Notes: a model not told the origin generated them from the sequence alone. DNA of 64,000 bases from Gemmatimonadota bacterium (GCA_040388625.1 JAZKBK010000006.1:62001-126000), one strand, 5' to 3'; shown: positions 20,379 through 30,511, counted from the first letter of the stretch. Translations and numbers: made by a program.

Positions 20379-23300
20379 TCAGAAGGTAAGGTTGAGGGTG
20401 GTCGTGTACTGACGGAGCTGTGGCAGCACAGCCTGATCCCATTGGCCTGCTCCACGCGAGCCGCCCTGGAACGAAGCCTCCGGATCGAGCCCCGGGTACT
20501 TGGTCCACGTATGCAGGTTGCGGCCTGCCACCGTCAACGAAGCTCCCCCGACTCGAAGGTCCCTGACCAGCGACTGCGGCAGCGTCCACGTGAGCGAGAG
20601 TTCGCGCAACTTCGCGAAGCTCGCATCCTGAATCACGCCACTCGGCGCATTTGTGCCGAGCGCGTACGCACCTACGAGCGCCGGTGAGAATTCAGTTGGG
20701 TAGAAATTAGCACGGCACAGTCCGAAGATCTGGCAGCGCACGCGCTCATCACCGTTGAGTTTCTTGAATCCAGTCTTGTAGTCGACAAGCGCAGATGCCC
20801 GGAAATTCGTCAGGAACCGAACCGAGGTATTCACCGAGCCCTCTACCTTTGGAATCGTGCGCCCGAGATAGACATTCGGAGCACTCGCGCACGCGATCGT
20901 ACCACCCTTCCCGTCGGAGCAGAGAATGTTCGACACCTTTCCGGTAGTCGGATCCACCGTCGACGTTATGACGTTTCTCGCGAACCACGAGAATAATGGA
21001 TAGCCGAGCCGGTTCTGGATGTAGGTGGACGCCTGCAGGAACTGGTTCCCGCCGAGGTTGTCGACCTTGGAGTCATTGGTCGCCATGTTCCACGTGATGT
21101 CCCACGAGGCAGTCTTGGTCTGAATCGGAGTTCCGCGCAGAGACAGTTCCATACCGTGACGGAGAATGCGACCGGCGTTGATGTACTGCGAGTTCAACCC
21201 GAAGCCAGTCGACGGCGCCACCGGAACCTGCAATATCTCGTTCTTGGTGCCGCCCGTGTAGTACGTGAACTCGACTCCTGCACGATCGTGCAGGAACCCG
21301 GCATCGAACCCAAGCTCGGTCTCGTAGCCGCGCTCGGGCTGCAGATCCGGATTTCCAATCGTGCTCGGCGACACACCCGTAGGTGTGGTCGTGTACGACT
21401 GGATGCTCACGAACAACGGTGGCGCCTCGCCCGACTGCCCGTACGCAGCACGCAGCTTGAGCGCCGACACGAACGGAACCTTGAAGAACGGCTCGTCACT
21501 CAACACCCACGATGCGCTGAAGTGCGGATACACGACGTTCTTGAAGTTCTTTCCGAACGAGCTGTTCTGATCTGACCGCACACCGGCCGAAAGGAAGAAA
21601 AGATCGTTCCACGCGAGTTCTTCCTGCCCGAGGATGCCGAGCGAGTTGTTGTCACGCGTGTATTCATATGCGTCCTTACCCGTCGTCGTCGAGCTGAGCG
21701 CCGAGAGGCCAGGTGCCGGAAAGTCGCTCCCCGATCCGCCGGCGTACCTCGCGTTGCGAAGGTACATGTCACCGCCGATCGTCGTGTTCGACATCAACGA
21801 CGATGTGATCGGCGCCTTCACCGTCGCATGGTAGCTCGTCGTCGTGATCGTATTATCGCGGAAGTCGACGGCCTTGTACCCCGAGTCCGCATCCGTCCCG
21901 AAGAAATACGATAGATCGTGATGCACCGTAGCGAGGTTGTCGTTCTGTTCGTGCGCGTAATCGGTGCCGACCGTGAGCTGCTGCGTGAACCACTTCGCCG
22001 GAGTGTGCGATATCTGAACGCTCCCCGTGAAGCGGTTGTATAGCTGATCGAAGTAGTACTCCTCGTAATACGCTTCTGGAATTCCGCTGTCGAACCCTGC
22101 ATTCGGCAATCCGAGCGTCGCCGGAGTCGAGTAGAAGCCGGAGAACATCAGGCCACCGCAGCCAGCTTCGCAATTCAGCTTGGTAGTACCGCGTACGTAG
22201 CCGCCACTTCCGGAGATGTCGAGCGTGCTGGATGGAACCATCCGCACGTTGCCGCGCCCACCGTACTGGATCTGCGAATTCGTCGGCTCGACACCCTGAT
22301 CGCTGTGTACCTGACCGCTGAGGTAGTACTGCACCGTCTGCGATCCGCCGCTCACCGCGAGCGAGCTCTCGTTGATGCGCCCGTCCCGGAAAAGCGGCTT
22401 CCCGGAATCGGCGCGGAACTGCGCGATGTTCTGGCTCACGATCGTACCGACCGGCTGTCCGGTGCACAAGGGATTCCCACTCCCCGCTGCAACCATCTTG
22501 GCGCTGCACGCAGCATAATTCGTCGGAAAACGGCCGATAACGTCGGCGAAGAACGCCTTGCCCTGCTTCGTCGTGAAATCCCAGCGCGGCTTGCCCTGCG
22601 CCCCGCGCTTGGTGATGATCTGGATGACGCCGTTCACCGCGTCAGTTCCGTACAACGCCGTCGCCGCTGCCCCACGAACTATCTCTATGCTCTGTATGTC
22701 GTCCGGGTTGATGTCGTTCCACCGCGAAGTCGTGCTCGCGCCGAATGACTGGTTGGCAGGGCCTGTGCCCTGTGAATTGTCGATTCGTACACCATCGACG
22801 TAGATGAGTGGATCGTTCGATAGAGATAGACTCGATCCGCCGCGAATTCGAACCGTCGCGCCCGAACCCACGGCGCCTGAGTTCTCGAGGATCGTGACGC
22901 CCGGAGCTCGCCCATTGATCAGCCCTTGCATGTCCTGAACAGGCGCTGTCTTGACGATGTCCGCTGCCTGAATCTGCGCGACGGATACACCAACGGATCG
23001 CTTGGAAACCGCGCCCGGCGTTCCCGTCACGACCATGCTGTTCAGCTCGACCGCGCGCTCCCTCATGCGCAGCACCAGGTCAGTCGCGCCCACACGCACG
23101 CGCTGCGTCAGCGGCGCAAATCCGATCCGTCGAAGAGTCAGCGTCACGCTGTCGCCGCTGAGTTGCATAATCCGGAACCGTCCCGAAACATCGGTCGACG
23201 CGCCACGTGTGCCAGACAGGATCTGCACGCCCGATATGGGAGTGCCACTCCCTTCCGTCACCACCGTGCCACCTACCGTACCTGCCTGCCCAAAAACAAG

Positions 23301-23408
23301 TTGCGGGGCAAGCACCGCGCAAAACGCGATACAGCCCCGCACCATCCAGCCTCTGGCGATTCGATTTGACCATGAAGTCACGTCGCTCGCATCGAAACGC
23401 AATCCCAT
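20379..23408 (-). CDS. SusC/RagA family TonB-linked outer-membrane receptor
   Basis: 1009 residues. GGGAGG precedes ATG 23408; ATG 23345 (MVRGCIAF), which opens a more typical signal peptide, is also possible. After the signal come a CarboxypepD_reg-like domain (VGGTVVTEGSGTPISGVQIL...GRFRIMQL), a TonB-dependent plug (DIVKTAPVQDMQGLINGRAPGV...RIRGGSSLSLSNDPLIYVDG) and a long barrel ending in TTTLNLTF. It imports substrate captured by the SusD partner using TonB energy. The two genes are two bases apart. Confidence 0.95.
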   Translation of the reverse strand: MGLRFDASDVTSWSNRIARGWMVRGCIAFCAVLAPQLVFGQAGTVGGTVVTEGSGTPISGVQILSGTRGASTDVSGRFRIMQLSGDSVTLTLRRIGFAPLTQRVRVGATDLVLRMRERAVELNSMVVTGTPGAVSKRSVGVSVAQIQAADIVKTAPVQDMQGLINGRAPGVTILENSGAVGSGATVRIRGGSSLSLSNDPLIYVDGVRIDNSQGTGPANQSFGASTTSRWNDINPDDIQSIEIVRGAAATALYGTDAVNGVIQIITKRGAQGKPRWDFTTKQGKAFFADVIGRFPTNYAACSAKMVAAGSGNPLCTGQPVGTIVSQNIAQFRADSGKPLFRDGRINESSLAVSGGSQTVQYYLSGQVHSDQGVEPTNSQIQYGGRGNVRMVPSSTLDISGSGGYVRGTTKLNCEAGCGGLMFSGFYSTPATLGLPNAGFDSGIPEAYYEEYYFDQLYNRFTGSVQISHTPAKWFTQQLTVGTDYAHEQNDNLATVHHDLSYFFGTDADSGYKAVDFRDNTITTTSYHATVKAPITSSLMSNTTIGGDMYLRNARYAGGSGSDFPAPGLSALSSTTTGKDAYEYTRDNNSLGILGQEELAWNDLFFLSAGVRSDQNSSFGKNFKNVVYPHFSASWVLSDEPFFKVPFVSALKLRAAYGQSGEAPPLFVSIQSYTTTPTGVSPSTIGNPDLQPERGYETELGFDAGFLHDRAGVEFTYYTGGTKNEILQVPVAPSTGFGLNSQYINAGRILRHGMELSLRGTPIQTKTASWDITWNMATNDSKVDNLGGNQFLQASTYIQNRLGYPLFSWFARNVITSTVDPTTGKVSNILCSDGKGGTIACASAPNVYLGRTIPKVEGSVNTSVRFLTNFRASALVDYKTGFKKLNGDERVRCQIFGLCRANFYPTEFSPALVGAYALGTNAPSGVIQDASFAKLRELSLTWTLPQSLVRDLRVGGASLTVAGRNLHTWTKYPGLDPEASFQGGSRGAGQWDQAVLPQLRQYTTTLNLTF

Positions 23409-23533
23409 TTACCCTCCCGCATTGGTAATTTGGTGGCGCAACGCGCAACACCAATGCGCGCGCAAATACTCTATCGCAGCACGCAACAACATGCACTACG
23501 CTCCCGCCCTGCGCCAGTGTGTATTGTTACGGC

Positions 23534-23566
23534 AAAAGGCCCCTTTACCGGGGTAAAAGGGCCTTT
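23534..23566 (-). terminator. Rho-independent terminator after the acyl-CoA dehydrogenase gene
   Basis: On the minus strand AAAGGCCCTTTTACC pairs with GGTAAAGGGGCCTTT around a two-base turn, with one G-U pair, and the stem ends in TTTT. It lies 31-63 bases downstream of the dehydrogenase stop. Confidence 0.8.
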
Positions 23567-23596
23567 CCGCGAGGTTAATGGTTTCTTAGTGCGCCA

Positions 23597-24784
23597 CTAC
23601 TCGAACGCCGATAGCCCCGTCACCGCCTGTCCAATGATCAACGTGTGAATGTCGTGGGTGCCTTCGTACGTGTACACGCTCTCGAGATTCTCCATGTGTC
23701 GCATCGCGCCGTACTCCGCGAGGATCCCGTTGCCACCCAACAGTCGCCGAGCCTCACGCGCGATGTCACACGCAACGTTCACGTTGTTGCGTTTCGCAAG
23801 CGAAACCTGTTGCGGCGTGAGCCGCCCCGCATCCTTGAGTCGCCCGAGATGGAGCGCGAGCAATCGACCCTTCGCGATCTCCGTCACCATCTCGGCAAGC
23901 CGCGCCTGCTGCAACTGGAAGCCACCTATCGCGCGACCGAACATCACTCTGTTGCCCGCGTACGATAGCGCTTCTTCAAAACAGTACATCGCAGCGCCGA
24001 TCGCACCCCACGCGATTCCATATCGTGCCTGAGTCAGGCACATGAGCGGACTCTTGAGTCCACCGGACCTGGGAAGCAATGCATCACCAGGCACGTGCAC
24101 ATCCTGCAGCGACAGCTCCGACGTGTCCGACGCGCGCAACGAAAGCTTGCCCTTCTGATTCTTCGCGCTGAATCCGGGCGTCGATGTCGGCACCACGAAT
24201 CCGCGAATCGAATGTCCATCGTCGTCGCCATCTTCGGTCTTGGCCCAGATGATCGCGACGTGCGCGGTGGATCCGTTCGTGATCCACATCTTCGCGCCAT
24301 TGATGATCCAGCTCCCGTCTGACTGCTCGCGCGCGCGCGTTATCATCCCCGCCGGATTCGATCCATAATCCGGCTCGGTCAGCCCAAAGCACCCGATCGT
24401 CTCGGCCTTTGCCATCGACGGAAGCAGCCTTGATTTCTGCTCGTCGGAACCGAACGCGAATATCGGATACATCACCAGCGCGCCCTGCACCGATGCGAAT
24501 GACCGTACGCCTGAATCGCCACGCTCGAGCTCCTGCATGATCAGCCCATAGGCGACGTTGTTCAGTCCGGCACAGCCGTACTGCTCCGGCAGATTGGCGC
24601 CGAGCACGCCGAGCTCCGCCATTCCGGCGATGAGCTCCTTCGGAAAACGCCCTTCTACATAGGCGTCGCCGATGATGGGAAGGACTCTATCATCGACGAA
24701 CGCGCGGACGGAGTCCCGTACCGCGCGTTCCTCTTCTGATAGAAAGGAGTCGATGTCACAGAGATCGAGAGGGTTCGTAGGCAT
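23597..24784 (-). CDS. gcdH: Glutaryl-CoA dehydrogenase-like acyl-CoA dehydrogenase
   Basis: 395 residues, full length. FAD-binding acyl-CoA dehydrogenase with MQELERGDSGVRSFASVQ, GCFGLTEPDYGSNPAGM, KMWITNGSTAHVAIIWAKT and the C-terminal motif NLESVYTYEGTHDIHTLIIGQAVTG split here by the catalytic Glu in YEGT. The YEGTHDIH ending and lack of the usual acyl-CoA dehydrogenase spacing match GCDH, which oxidatively decarboxylates glutaryl-CoA to crotonyl-CoA in lysine, tryptophan and aromatic breakdown. Electrons would go to the ETF encoded at 17.1-18.9 kb. The substrate is a family inference. Confidence 0.88.
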   Translation of the reverse strand: MPTNPLDLCDIDSFLSEEERAVRDSVRAFVDDRVLPIIGDAYVEGRFPKELIAGMAELGVLGANLPEQYGCAGLNNVAYGLIMQELERGDSGVRSFASVQGALVMYPIFAFGSDEQKSRLLPSMAKAETIGCFGLTEPDYGSNPAGMITRAREQSDGSWIINGAKMWITNGSTAHVAIIWAKTEDGDDDGHSIRGFVVPTSTPGFSAKNQKGKLSLRASDTSELSLQDVHVPGDALLPRSGGLKSPLMCLTQARYGIAWGAIGAAMYCFEEALSYAGNRVMFGRAIGGFQLQQARLAEMVTEIAKGRLLALHLGRLKDAGRLTPQQVSLAKRNNVNVACDIAREARRLLGGNGILAEYGAMRHMENLESVYTYEGTHDIHTLIIGQAVTGLSAFE

Positions 24785-24847
24785 CCCGAAAGATACCGCG
24801 ACACCACCGTTTCCCGCACCCGGTTGGACCGCGCGCCCAGCCCCCCT

Positions 24848-25408
24848 CTAGTGCTTGCTCCGCTTCCCTGCTCGCGCCGCCAGCCGCGGCTGTGCTCCTC
24901 CACCCGCCGGACGAGTCGCCCTCGCGCTGATGCCGACTTCGATCGCCTTCTCGCGGAACGCCTGACCGTGATCCAGCGCCATGCCGTTCTCATCCTGCCA
25001 CTGGTGCACCATCTCGTGCACCAGCGTGTGCAGCACGTCGTCCCACGAATCCCGCTCGATGTGGCGCAGCGACATCGCGATCTCGGCCGGCTGCCCTCCG
25101 CCCGCAACCATATAGTGGCCCAGCCGGTTCTTCATCCGTCGCGATAGACGGATCTTCACCCGGCCGAGCTTCGCATCGAACAGCGCAGCATTGTACCCCG
25201 CGTGCTCGATCTGAAGCGCGCTGATCATTGCGGCGTCATCCGCGCGCGATCCGCTCGACCGTCGCTTGCGATGGATCCGCACGACGTCCGGACGCGGCGG
25301 CGCAGGGCGCGCGATTTCCATTCGCGGCTCCTCCACCACGGCCGCACTGAACAGCTCGCACTGCATCCACAACTGCCGCAACCGCTCCAGCTTGAGCCTG
25401 CCGCTCAA
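24848..25408 (-). CDS. SprT-like zinc metallopeptidase-domain protein
   Basis: About 186 residues starting at TTG 25408, which overlaps the upstream stop as TTGA; the frame is open to 25459 inside the upstream gene. The zinc motif HEMVHQWQDENGMALDHGQAF has HExxH plus a distal His, as in SprT/Spartan-type domains. The preceding region (IRLSRRMKNRLGHY...IAMSLRH) matches the family. A basic C-terminal tail (ARAGKRSKH) may bind nucleic acid. Physiological substrate unknown. Confidence 0.8.
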   Translation of the reverse strand: MSGRLKLERLRQLWMQCELFSAAVVEEPRMEIARPAPPRPDVVRIHRKRRSSGSRADDAAMISALQIEHAGYNAALFDAKLGRVKIRLSRRMKNRLGHYMVAGGGQPAEIAMSLRHIERDSWDDVLHTLVHEMVHQWQDENGMALDHGQAFREKAIEVGISARATRPAGGGAQPRLAARAGKRSKH

Positions 25409-26223
25409 CGTTCGAAGCAGCGCTGCGGTCCTGGAATGAACTCTCCTTCTCCGTCCCATATGAATGTCACAACCGTGATGCTTTGAGGTTCTATAGTGAT
25501 GACGTTGTACGACGATGGACGCCCGCCCCGCGAACGGTTCGATACCGTCCCCGCAGTCGATACGACCACGCCCTTACGTGGATGCTCGATGAAGTTCACC
25601 GCTTCCTGATGATCGTGGCCGCACAGCACCAGCTCCACGCCCATCTCCGCGAACTTGTTCAGGATGCGCGGCGTGTGCTTTAGGCCGTACCGTTGCGACA
25701 GCTCGCCCGCAACCGGGTTGTGATGCATGACTACGACCTTCGCGGCGCCAGGCGGCGCATGCTCGAACCTGTCTCTCGCCTTGCCGATCTGCGCCGGCGT
25801 AAGGTCGCCGATTATCGAGATGTCGCGCGGGTTGAGAGTCAGAGTGCGCGCCGTCACCCCGTGCGCTGTGTTCAGTCCAACGAAGTACGCCCCGTCGATC
25901 CGGAGCGTCGGTTCGAGATCCCCCGAGATGTACTGACGGTAATTTGCATAGACTTTTGTTTCATCGCCGATGCCGACCGGCGCAAACCACCACGCAACGT
26001 CATGATTCCCCGGGACGGTGATTACCGGGCAGAATTTCCGCGCATCCCTCAGAAATACAGCCGCACGCTGAAATTCCCCTGCCCTCGCCCGCTGCGAAAA
26101 ATCGCCCGATGCCGCTACGGCGTCGAACGAACGTTCGGAAATCGCGCGCTCAATTGCGTCGATCTGCTCCAGCACCGCCGGCCGGCCGAAATGCAGATCC
26201 GAAACGTGCAGAATCGTCGTCAT
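25405..26223 (-). CDS. Calcineurin-like metallophosphoesterase
   Basis: 272 residues. All the family's metal ligand motifs are present in order: DLHFGRP, GDFSQR, VPGNHD, MHHNPV and LCGHDH. These are the di-metal phosphoesterase motifs of the CpdA/YfcE-type superfamily. CpdA-type members hydrolyse cyclic nucleotides but many act on other phosphodiesters, so the substrate is open. Coupled to the SprT-like gene through TTGA. Confidence 0.9.
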   Translation of the reverse strand: MTTILHVSDLHFGRPAVLEQIDAIERAISERSFDAVAASGDFSQRARAGEFQRAAVFLRDARKFCPVITVPGNHDVAWWFAPVGIGDETKVYANYRQYISGDLEPTLRIDGAYFVGLNTAHGVTARTLTLNPRDISIIGDLTPAQIGKARDRFEHAPPGAAKVVVMHHNPVAGELSQRYGLKHTPRILNKFAEMGVELVLCGHDHQEAVNFIEHPRKGVVVSTAGTVSNRSRGGRPSSYNVITIEPQSITVVTFIWDGEGEFIPGPQRCFER

Positions 26224-26238
26224 CCCGGCGCCAGCGAC

Positions 26239-26883
26239 CTAATTGACTGGTGACGCGATCAGATCTGCCAGGCGCGATGCTAGATCGGCCGCGATCGCCG
26301 GCGAGAACTTCGTCATCTCCGCTCCAGCAAGATCGCCGGACCACTGCACCTGCGACCGGCGCGCATCGATGATGACAAGGTGTAGCATCGCATGACCGAC
26401 ACCTTTCGACCCCACGAACCGCATCTCTACCGGGAACAGCACATAACGAGCGTCCGTTAATGCGATAAGCGCGCGCAGTTGCGACGCCAACGGCTCCCGG
26501 AGCTGCCACTCGGCCGCCTTCTGCCCCGAGCGAACCTCCTCGGCCGCCAGCGACGTGGGATCGGGAGCGTAGCCCTGATTTCGCGCAACTGATCGGATCA
26601 GATCCGGCGCCATCGTCCAGTGCCGCTTGAGCCCCCGCTGCGTCAGTGCGAACGCGATCTCGTCATCCACCGTATGCAGGTAGGCCCGCGACGGTGGCGC
26701 CTGCTGAGACCAGCCGAGTGAATCGGCGAACGTCAGATACTGCACCGGGAGGACCAGCATCTGCTCGGAGGCGAGTCGCTCCAGGGGACGTTGCTGCGGA
26801 GGTGGCGTGCCGCCCCGCGCCGCCTGAGCAGACAGCGGTGATGCGCATAGCATCGCAGCAAGCGTAGTGAGGGCTAGCTTCAT
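26239..26883 (-). CDS. Secreted hypothetical protein
   Basis: 214 residues with a clear signal peptide (LALTTLAAMLCASPLSAQA). The mature part has no motif I recognise. It contains two stretches resembling strand-rich ligand-binding modules (MLVLPVQYLTF; ARYVLFPVEMRFVG...AMLHLVIIDARRSQVQWSGDL), which recall the lipoprotein families that build helper proteins from an invariable opening strand and a later status variable, but this is weak. It is 15 bases upstream of the metallophosphoesterase gene on the same strand, and divergent from the S9 peptidase gene. Confidence 0.55.
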   Translation of the reverse strand: MKLALTTLAAMLCASPLSAQAARGGTPPPQQRPLERLASEQMLVLPVQYLTFADSLGWSQQAPPSRAYLHTVDDEIAFALTQRGLKRHWTMAPDLIRSVARNQGYAPDPTSLAAEEVRSGQKAAEWQLREPLASQLRALIALTDARYVLFPVEMRFVGSKGVGHAMLHLVIIDARRSQVQWSGDLAGAEMTKFSPAIAADLASRLADLIASPVN

Positions 26884-26948
26884 TGCAGAAAAGTTAACCT
26901 GAGATCATTTTCACCGCGCCTCCAATTCACGCCGGATCAGCCCAATAA

Positions 26949-29321
26949 ATGCGCAACTCCGCCCGATCGCTCTTCACCCTCGCATTCGCGATTCCCGCCG
27001 CACTCGCAAGCCAGGCGCCCACATCGGCTCCCGCATCATCCCCGGCCACCCAGTTCGACTTTTCGATCAGGAACATCATGCGCGGGCCGGAGCTTTACGG
27101 CACGCCACCAACCGATGTCAACTGGTCAACCGACAGTCGCTGGATCTATTTCAACTGGGTCGCGCCAGGTAGCAGTTGGCGCACTCAGCCCGCCACATAC
27201 CGCGTCCGCGCTGTCGATGGTGCCAGCCCCGAGAAACTCACGCTGGCACAGCGTGACTCTGCGGGACCGTACACCGCGCACGCAGTCGTATCCGCTGATC
27301 GACACTACGGCGCAATAGAGTTCGGCGGCGATATCTATCTCATGGACTACCGCACTCACACTATGCGGCGACTGACACATACGCCGGCGCGCGAATCCAA
27401 TCCGATCCTGAGCACTGATTCCAAGCGCATGTACTTCGTACGCGATGGCAACGCATTCTCGATCGATCTCCCCTCAGGTCTCACGACGCAACTGACCGAT
27501 CTCAGAACCGGCACCGCGCCCAAAGATACCACGGCACCGACGACGCCACAGCGCAAACGGCTCGCACAGCAACAGCGTGACTTGTTCAACGTGATTCGCG
27601 AACAGACCGCGGACGACAGTATTGCAAAGGCCGAGCGGCGCCGCGTCGATTCGTTGAGAAACCCGGAGCCAGTGTACGTCGGAAGCGATCGCTCGATCCA
27701 GTCGCTGACCGTGGCACCCGACGGACGTGGCGTGCTGGTAATGCTGCGTACGCCCGCCAAGAGTAGGCCTGTCGAAATTCCCTACTGGGTTACGGAGAGC
27801 GGGTATACGGAGCCACGCAAGGGACGCACCGTCGTCGGCGACGGCCAGACGCGCGTCGAGATGATGTATCTCTCGCTGCCCAGCGCAAAGCTCACCAGGC
27901 TGCGTCTCTTCGCCAATGATTCGCTCGCGAGTTTCGTTGTCGTCAACGGGTGGAATGCGAACGGAACCGACGTGCTGTTATCGGCATTCAGACCCGACAA
28001 CAAGCAACGCGTTCGCTATACCCTCTCATCCACGGATACGACCTTGCACGCAGTCGAGACTCTGGACGACACCGCCTGGGTGGGCGGTCCGTGCAGTGCG
28101 TGCGCCGGCTGGTACGACGGCGGCCGTCGTGTCTGGTACGTCTCCGAAGCGACTGGCTACGCACACCTGTACACAGCCGCCGCACACGGCGGCGATGTGC
28201 ATCAGCTCACCGCCGGCAAGTGGGAAGTCCGCGACGTCTCGCTGTCACCCGACGGCAGCACGTTCGATCTCATCACAAACGATCCATCACCATTCGACGA
28301 GCACCTCTTTTCCCTTCCTGTAACCGGCGGCACGCTCACACGCATAACGACGACACCGGGACGCCACGCGGCCGTAGTGTCGCCGGATCGCAAACTGGTC
28401 GCCGACGTTTACTCGTACGTGAATCGTCCGCCCGACCTGTATCTGATGTCGAACAGGGCCAACGCACCAGAGCATCAGCTGACCGTCTCGCCCGCCGCCG
28501 AATTTCTCTCGCAGAAGTGGTTCGCACCACCTATCGTGATGGTTCCTGCATCCGACGGAGCCAGCGTACCAGCGCACGTGTACCGACCGGAAGATTTTGG
28601 CGTGAAACCCAATGGCGCAGCGGTGATATTCGTGCACGGTGCGGGTTACCTCCACAACGTCGGTAACTTCTGGTCGGAATACCCGCGCGAATATCTGTTC
28701 AACATGTTCCTCGCGCGCCACGGCTACGTTGTGATGGACGCCGACTATCGCGCGTCGGACGGCTATGGTCGCGACTGGCGCACCGCGATCTACCGACACA
28801 TGGGCGGCCGCGATCTTCAGGATGAAGTCGACGTCTCCAGGTACATCACCGCAACGTATGGTATTCCGGCGAAGCGCATTGGCATATACGGCGGGAGCTA
28901 CGGCGGTTTCATGACGCTCATGGCGCTCTTCACCGCGCCGGATTATTTCGGCGCCGGCGCTGGACTCCGTAGCGTCACCGACTGGGCGCACTACAACAAC
29001 GGCTACACCTCGGCGATCCTCAACCTCCCGCAAAACGACACGCTCGCCTACCGTCAGTCGTCCCCAATCTATTTCGCCGAGGGGCTCCGCGCTCCGTTGC
29101 TCATGGCACACGGAATGGTCGACACCAACGTCAACTACGAGGATATCGTCCGCCTCACGCAGCGCCTCATCGAGCTTGGCAAGACCGACTGGGAGCTCGC
29201 GTCGTATCCGGTCGAGAGCCACTCATTCCTGCGCCCCGATTCATGGACCGACGAGTACACACGCATCTTCAAGCTGTTCGAGCGCACGATCGCCCAGCCG
29301 TCTACTTCGACGGTGCACTGA
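26949..29321 (+). CDS. Secreted prolyl oligopeptidase family peptidase (S9, DPP IV-like)
   Basis: 790 residues with a signal peptide (SLFTLAFAIPAALAS). A beta-propeller region (residues ~30-520; repeats such as VSADRHYGAIEF and LSPDGSTFDLI) precedes the alpha/beta hydrolase domain. The catalytic triad is Ser650 (GGSYGG), Asp725 (MVDTNV) and His758 (ESHSF). The GGSYGG nucleophile elbow and propeller match S9B/S9C enzymes, which remove dipeptides or acylated residues from peptides. It probably works in the periplasm. Its end overlaps the convergent MFS gene by 20 bases. Confidence 0.93.
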   Translation: MRNSARSLFTLAFAIPAALASQAPTSAPASSPATQFDFSIRNIMRGPELYGTPPTDVNWSTDSRWIYFNWVAPGSSWRTQPATYRVRAVDGASPEKLTLAQRDSAGPYTAHAVVSADRHYGAIEFGGDIYLMDYRTHTMRRLTHTPARESNPILSTDSKRMYFVRDGNAFSIDLPSGLTTQLTDLRTGTAPKDTTAPTTPQRKRLAQQQRDLFNVIREQTADDSIAKAERRRVDSLRNPEPVYVGSDRSIQSLTVAPDGRGVLVMLRTPAKSRPVEIPYWVTESGYTEPRKGRTVVGDGQTRVEMMYLSLPSAKLTRLRLFANDSLASFVVVNGWNANGTDVLLSAFRPDNKQRVRYTLSSTDTTLHAVETLDDTAWVGGPCSACAGWYDGGRRVWYVSEATGYAHLYTAAAHGGDVHQLTAGKWEVRDVSLSPDGSTFDLITNDPSPFDEHLFSLPVTGGTLTRITTTPGRHAAVVSPDRKLVADVYSYVNRPPDLYLMSNRANAPEHQLTVSPAAEFLSQKWFAPPIVMVPASDGASVPAHVYRPEDFGVKPNGAAVIFVHGAGYLHNVGNFWSEYPREYLFNMFLARHGYVVMDADYRASDGYGRDWRTAIYRHMGGRDLQDEVDVSRYITATYGIPAKRIGIYGGSYGGFMTLMALFTAPDYFGAGAGLRSVTDWAHYNNGYTSAILNLPQNDTLAYRQSSPIYFAEGLRAPLLMAHGMVDTNVNYEDIVRLTQRLIELGKTDWELASYPVESHSFLRPDSWTDEYTRIFKLFERTIAQPSTSTVH

Positions 29322-30480
29322 CGACAGGGTTCACGAACACGATCCCCAGCGAAGCGATGAACGCCAGCGCCGCACCCAGCGCGAATGCAGCGGGTGCGCC
29401 TGCGCGGTCCCACACCGCGCCGAATATCAGCGACGCGGGAAGCGCGCCGATGCCGATCGCGAGATTGTACCAGCCAAGTGCTGTGCCCTTTCGCTGTGAC
29501 GGCACCATGTCCACCACCATTGCCTTCTCTGTACCTTCCGTCATGCCATAGTACACGCCGTAGACCGCGAACAGCACCCACGCCTGCCACGCCGAGTGCG
29601 CCAGGCCAAACGCGAGATAAACGGCCGCGTACAGCAGCCATCCCCCGATGATCAGTGGCTTGCGCCCGATCCTGTCCGACAGCCCGCCGCCATGCGTTCC
29701 AGTCGTCGATTTGATGAAGTTGAGCAACGCCCATAGCACCGGCGCCAGCGCGATCGGTACCCCCAATTGACTCGCACGCAGTAGCAGGAACGCATCGGTC
29801 GAGTTGCCGAGCGTGAAGGTGAAGACGACTGCGAGATAACCCCAGAATCGCGACGGAAGATCGGCGCCGAACATGTGCGGCCGATCGGAATGCGTGACCG
29901 GGTGCGGAACGTCGCGCACGAACACCCACAACACCAGCACCGCGAGCGCGCCCGGAATCGCGGTCAGCCAGAAGACCGTTCGCAAGGGCGTGTGCCATTC
30001 ATACAGCACGCCGAACGCAACGAGCGGCCCGACCACCGCACCGGCATTGTCGGCAGCCGCGTGAAATCCGAACGCACGGCCGCGAATCGATGGATCGACC
30101 GACTCGGCGATCAAAGCATCGCGCGGAGTGGAGCGTATTCCCTTGCCGATCCGATCGGTAACGCGAATCCCCAGCACCTGCGCCGCGGTGTGCGTCGCGG
30201 CTGTGAACGGTCGTATGACGGACGCTATCACGTAGCCGGCGAGCACCAATCCCTTGCGTGACTGAACACGGTCCGACCACCAGCCGCTCGCCAATTTCAA
30301 CAGTGCCGCTACGGACTCCGCAGCGCCCTCGATGACCCCGATGAAGCTCGCGCTCGCTCCGAGCACGGAAGCAAGAAACACGGGCAGAAGTGGGTACATC
30401 ATCTCCGACGCGACGTCGGTGAAGAAACTCACCGTGCCGAGGGCGATGACGTTGCGTCCAAGCTTCTGCCGTTCAGCCAT
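29302..30480 (-). CDS. MFS transporter
   Basis: 392 residues with 12 predicted membrane helices. The MFS loop motif between helices 2 and 3 is present in the form GWWSDRVQSRKGLVLAG, and a second copy at the mid-point (GGLSDRIGRKPLIIGGWLL) marks the two halves. The first helix (GTVSFFTDVASEMMYPLLPVFL) resembles a widespread group of uncharacterised MFS exporters. Substrate unknown. The frame starts at ATG 30480 after GCAGG. It overlaps the S9 peptidase gene tail to tail. Confidence 0.9.
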   Translation of the reverse strand: MAERQKLGRNVIALGTVSFFTDVASEMMYPLLPVFLASVLGASASFIGVIEGAAESVAALLKLASGWWSDRVQSRKGLVLAGYVIASVIRPFTAATHTAAQVLGIRVTDRIGKGIRSTPRDALIAESVDPSIRGRAFGFHAAADNAGAVVGPLVAFGVLYEWHTPLRTVFWLTAIPGALAVLVLWVFVRDVPHPVTHSDRPHMFGADLPSRFWGYLAVVFTFTLGNSTDAFLLLRASQLGVPIALAPVLWALLNFIKSTTGTHGGGLSDRIGRKPLIIGGWLLYAAVYLAFGLAHSAWQAWVLFAVYGVYYGMTEGTEKAMVVDMVPSQRKGTALGWYNLAIGIGALPASLIFGAVWDRAGAPAAFALGAALAFIASLGIVFVNPVVSAPSK

Positions 30481-30511
30481 CAGCCTGCACCGGTCATGTT
30501 AGGAACGACAA

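Noticed and set aside
26239-26883. Assigning a CsgG/TolB-like role to the secreted hypothetical
   Set aside because: Only a few strand-like segments are similar by eye; no motif or neighbour supports it, so it is left unnamed.
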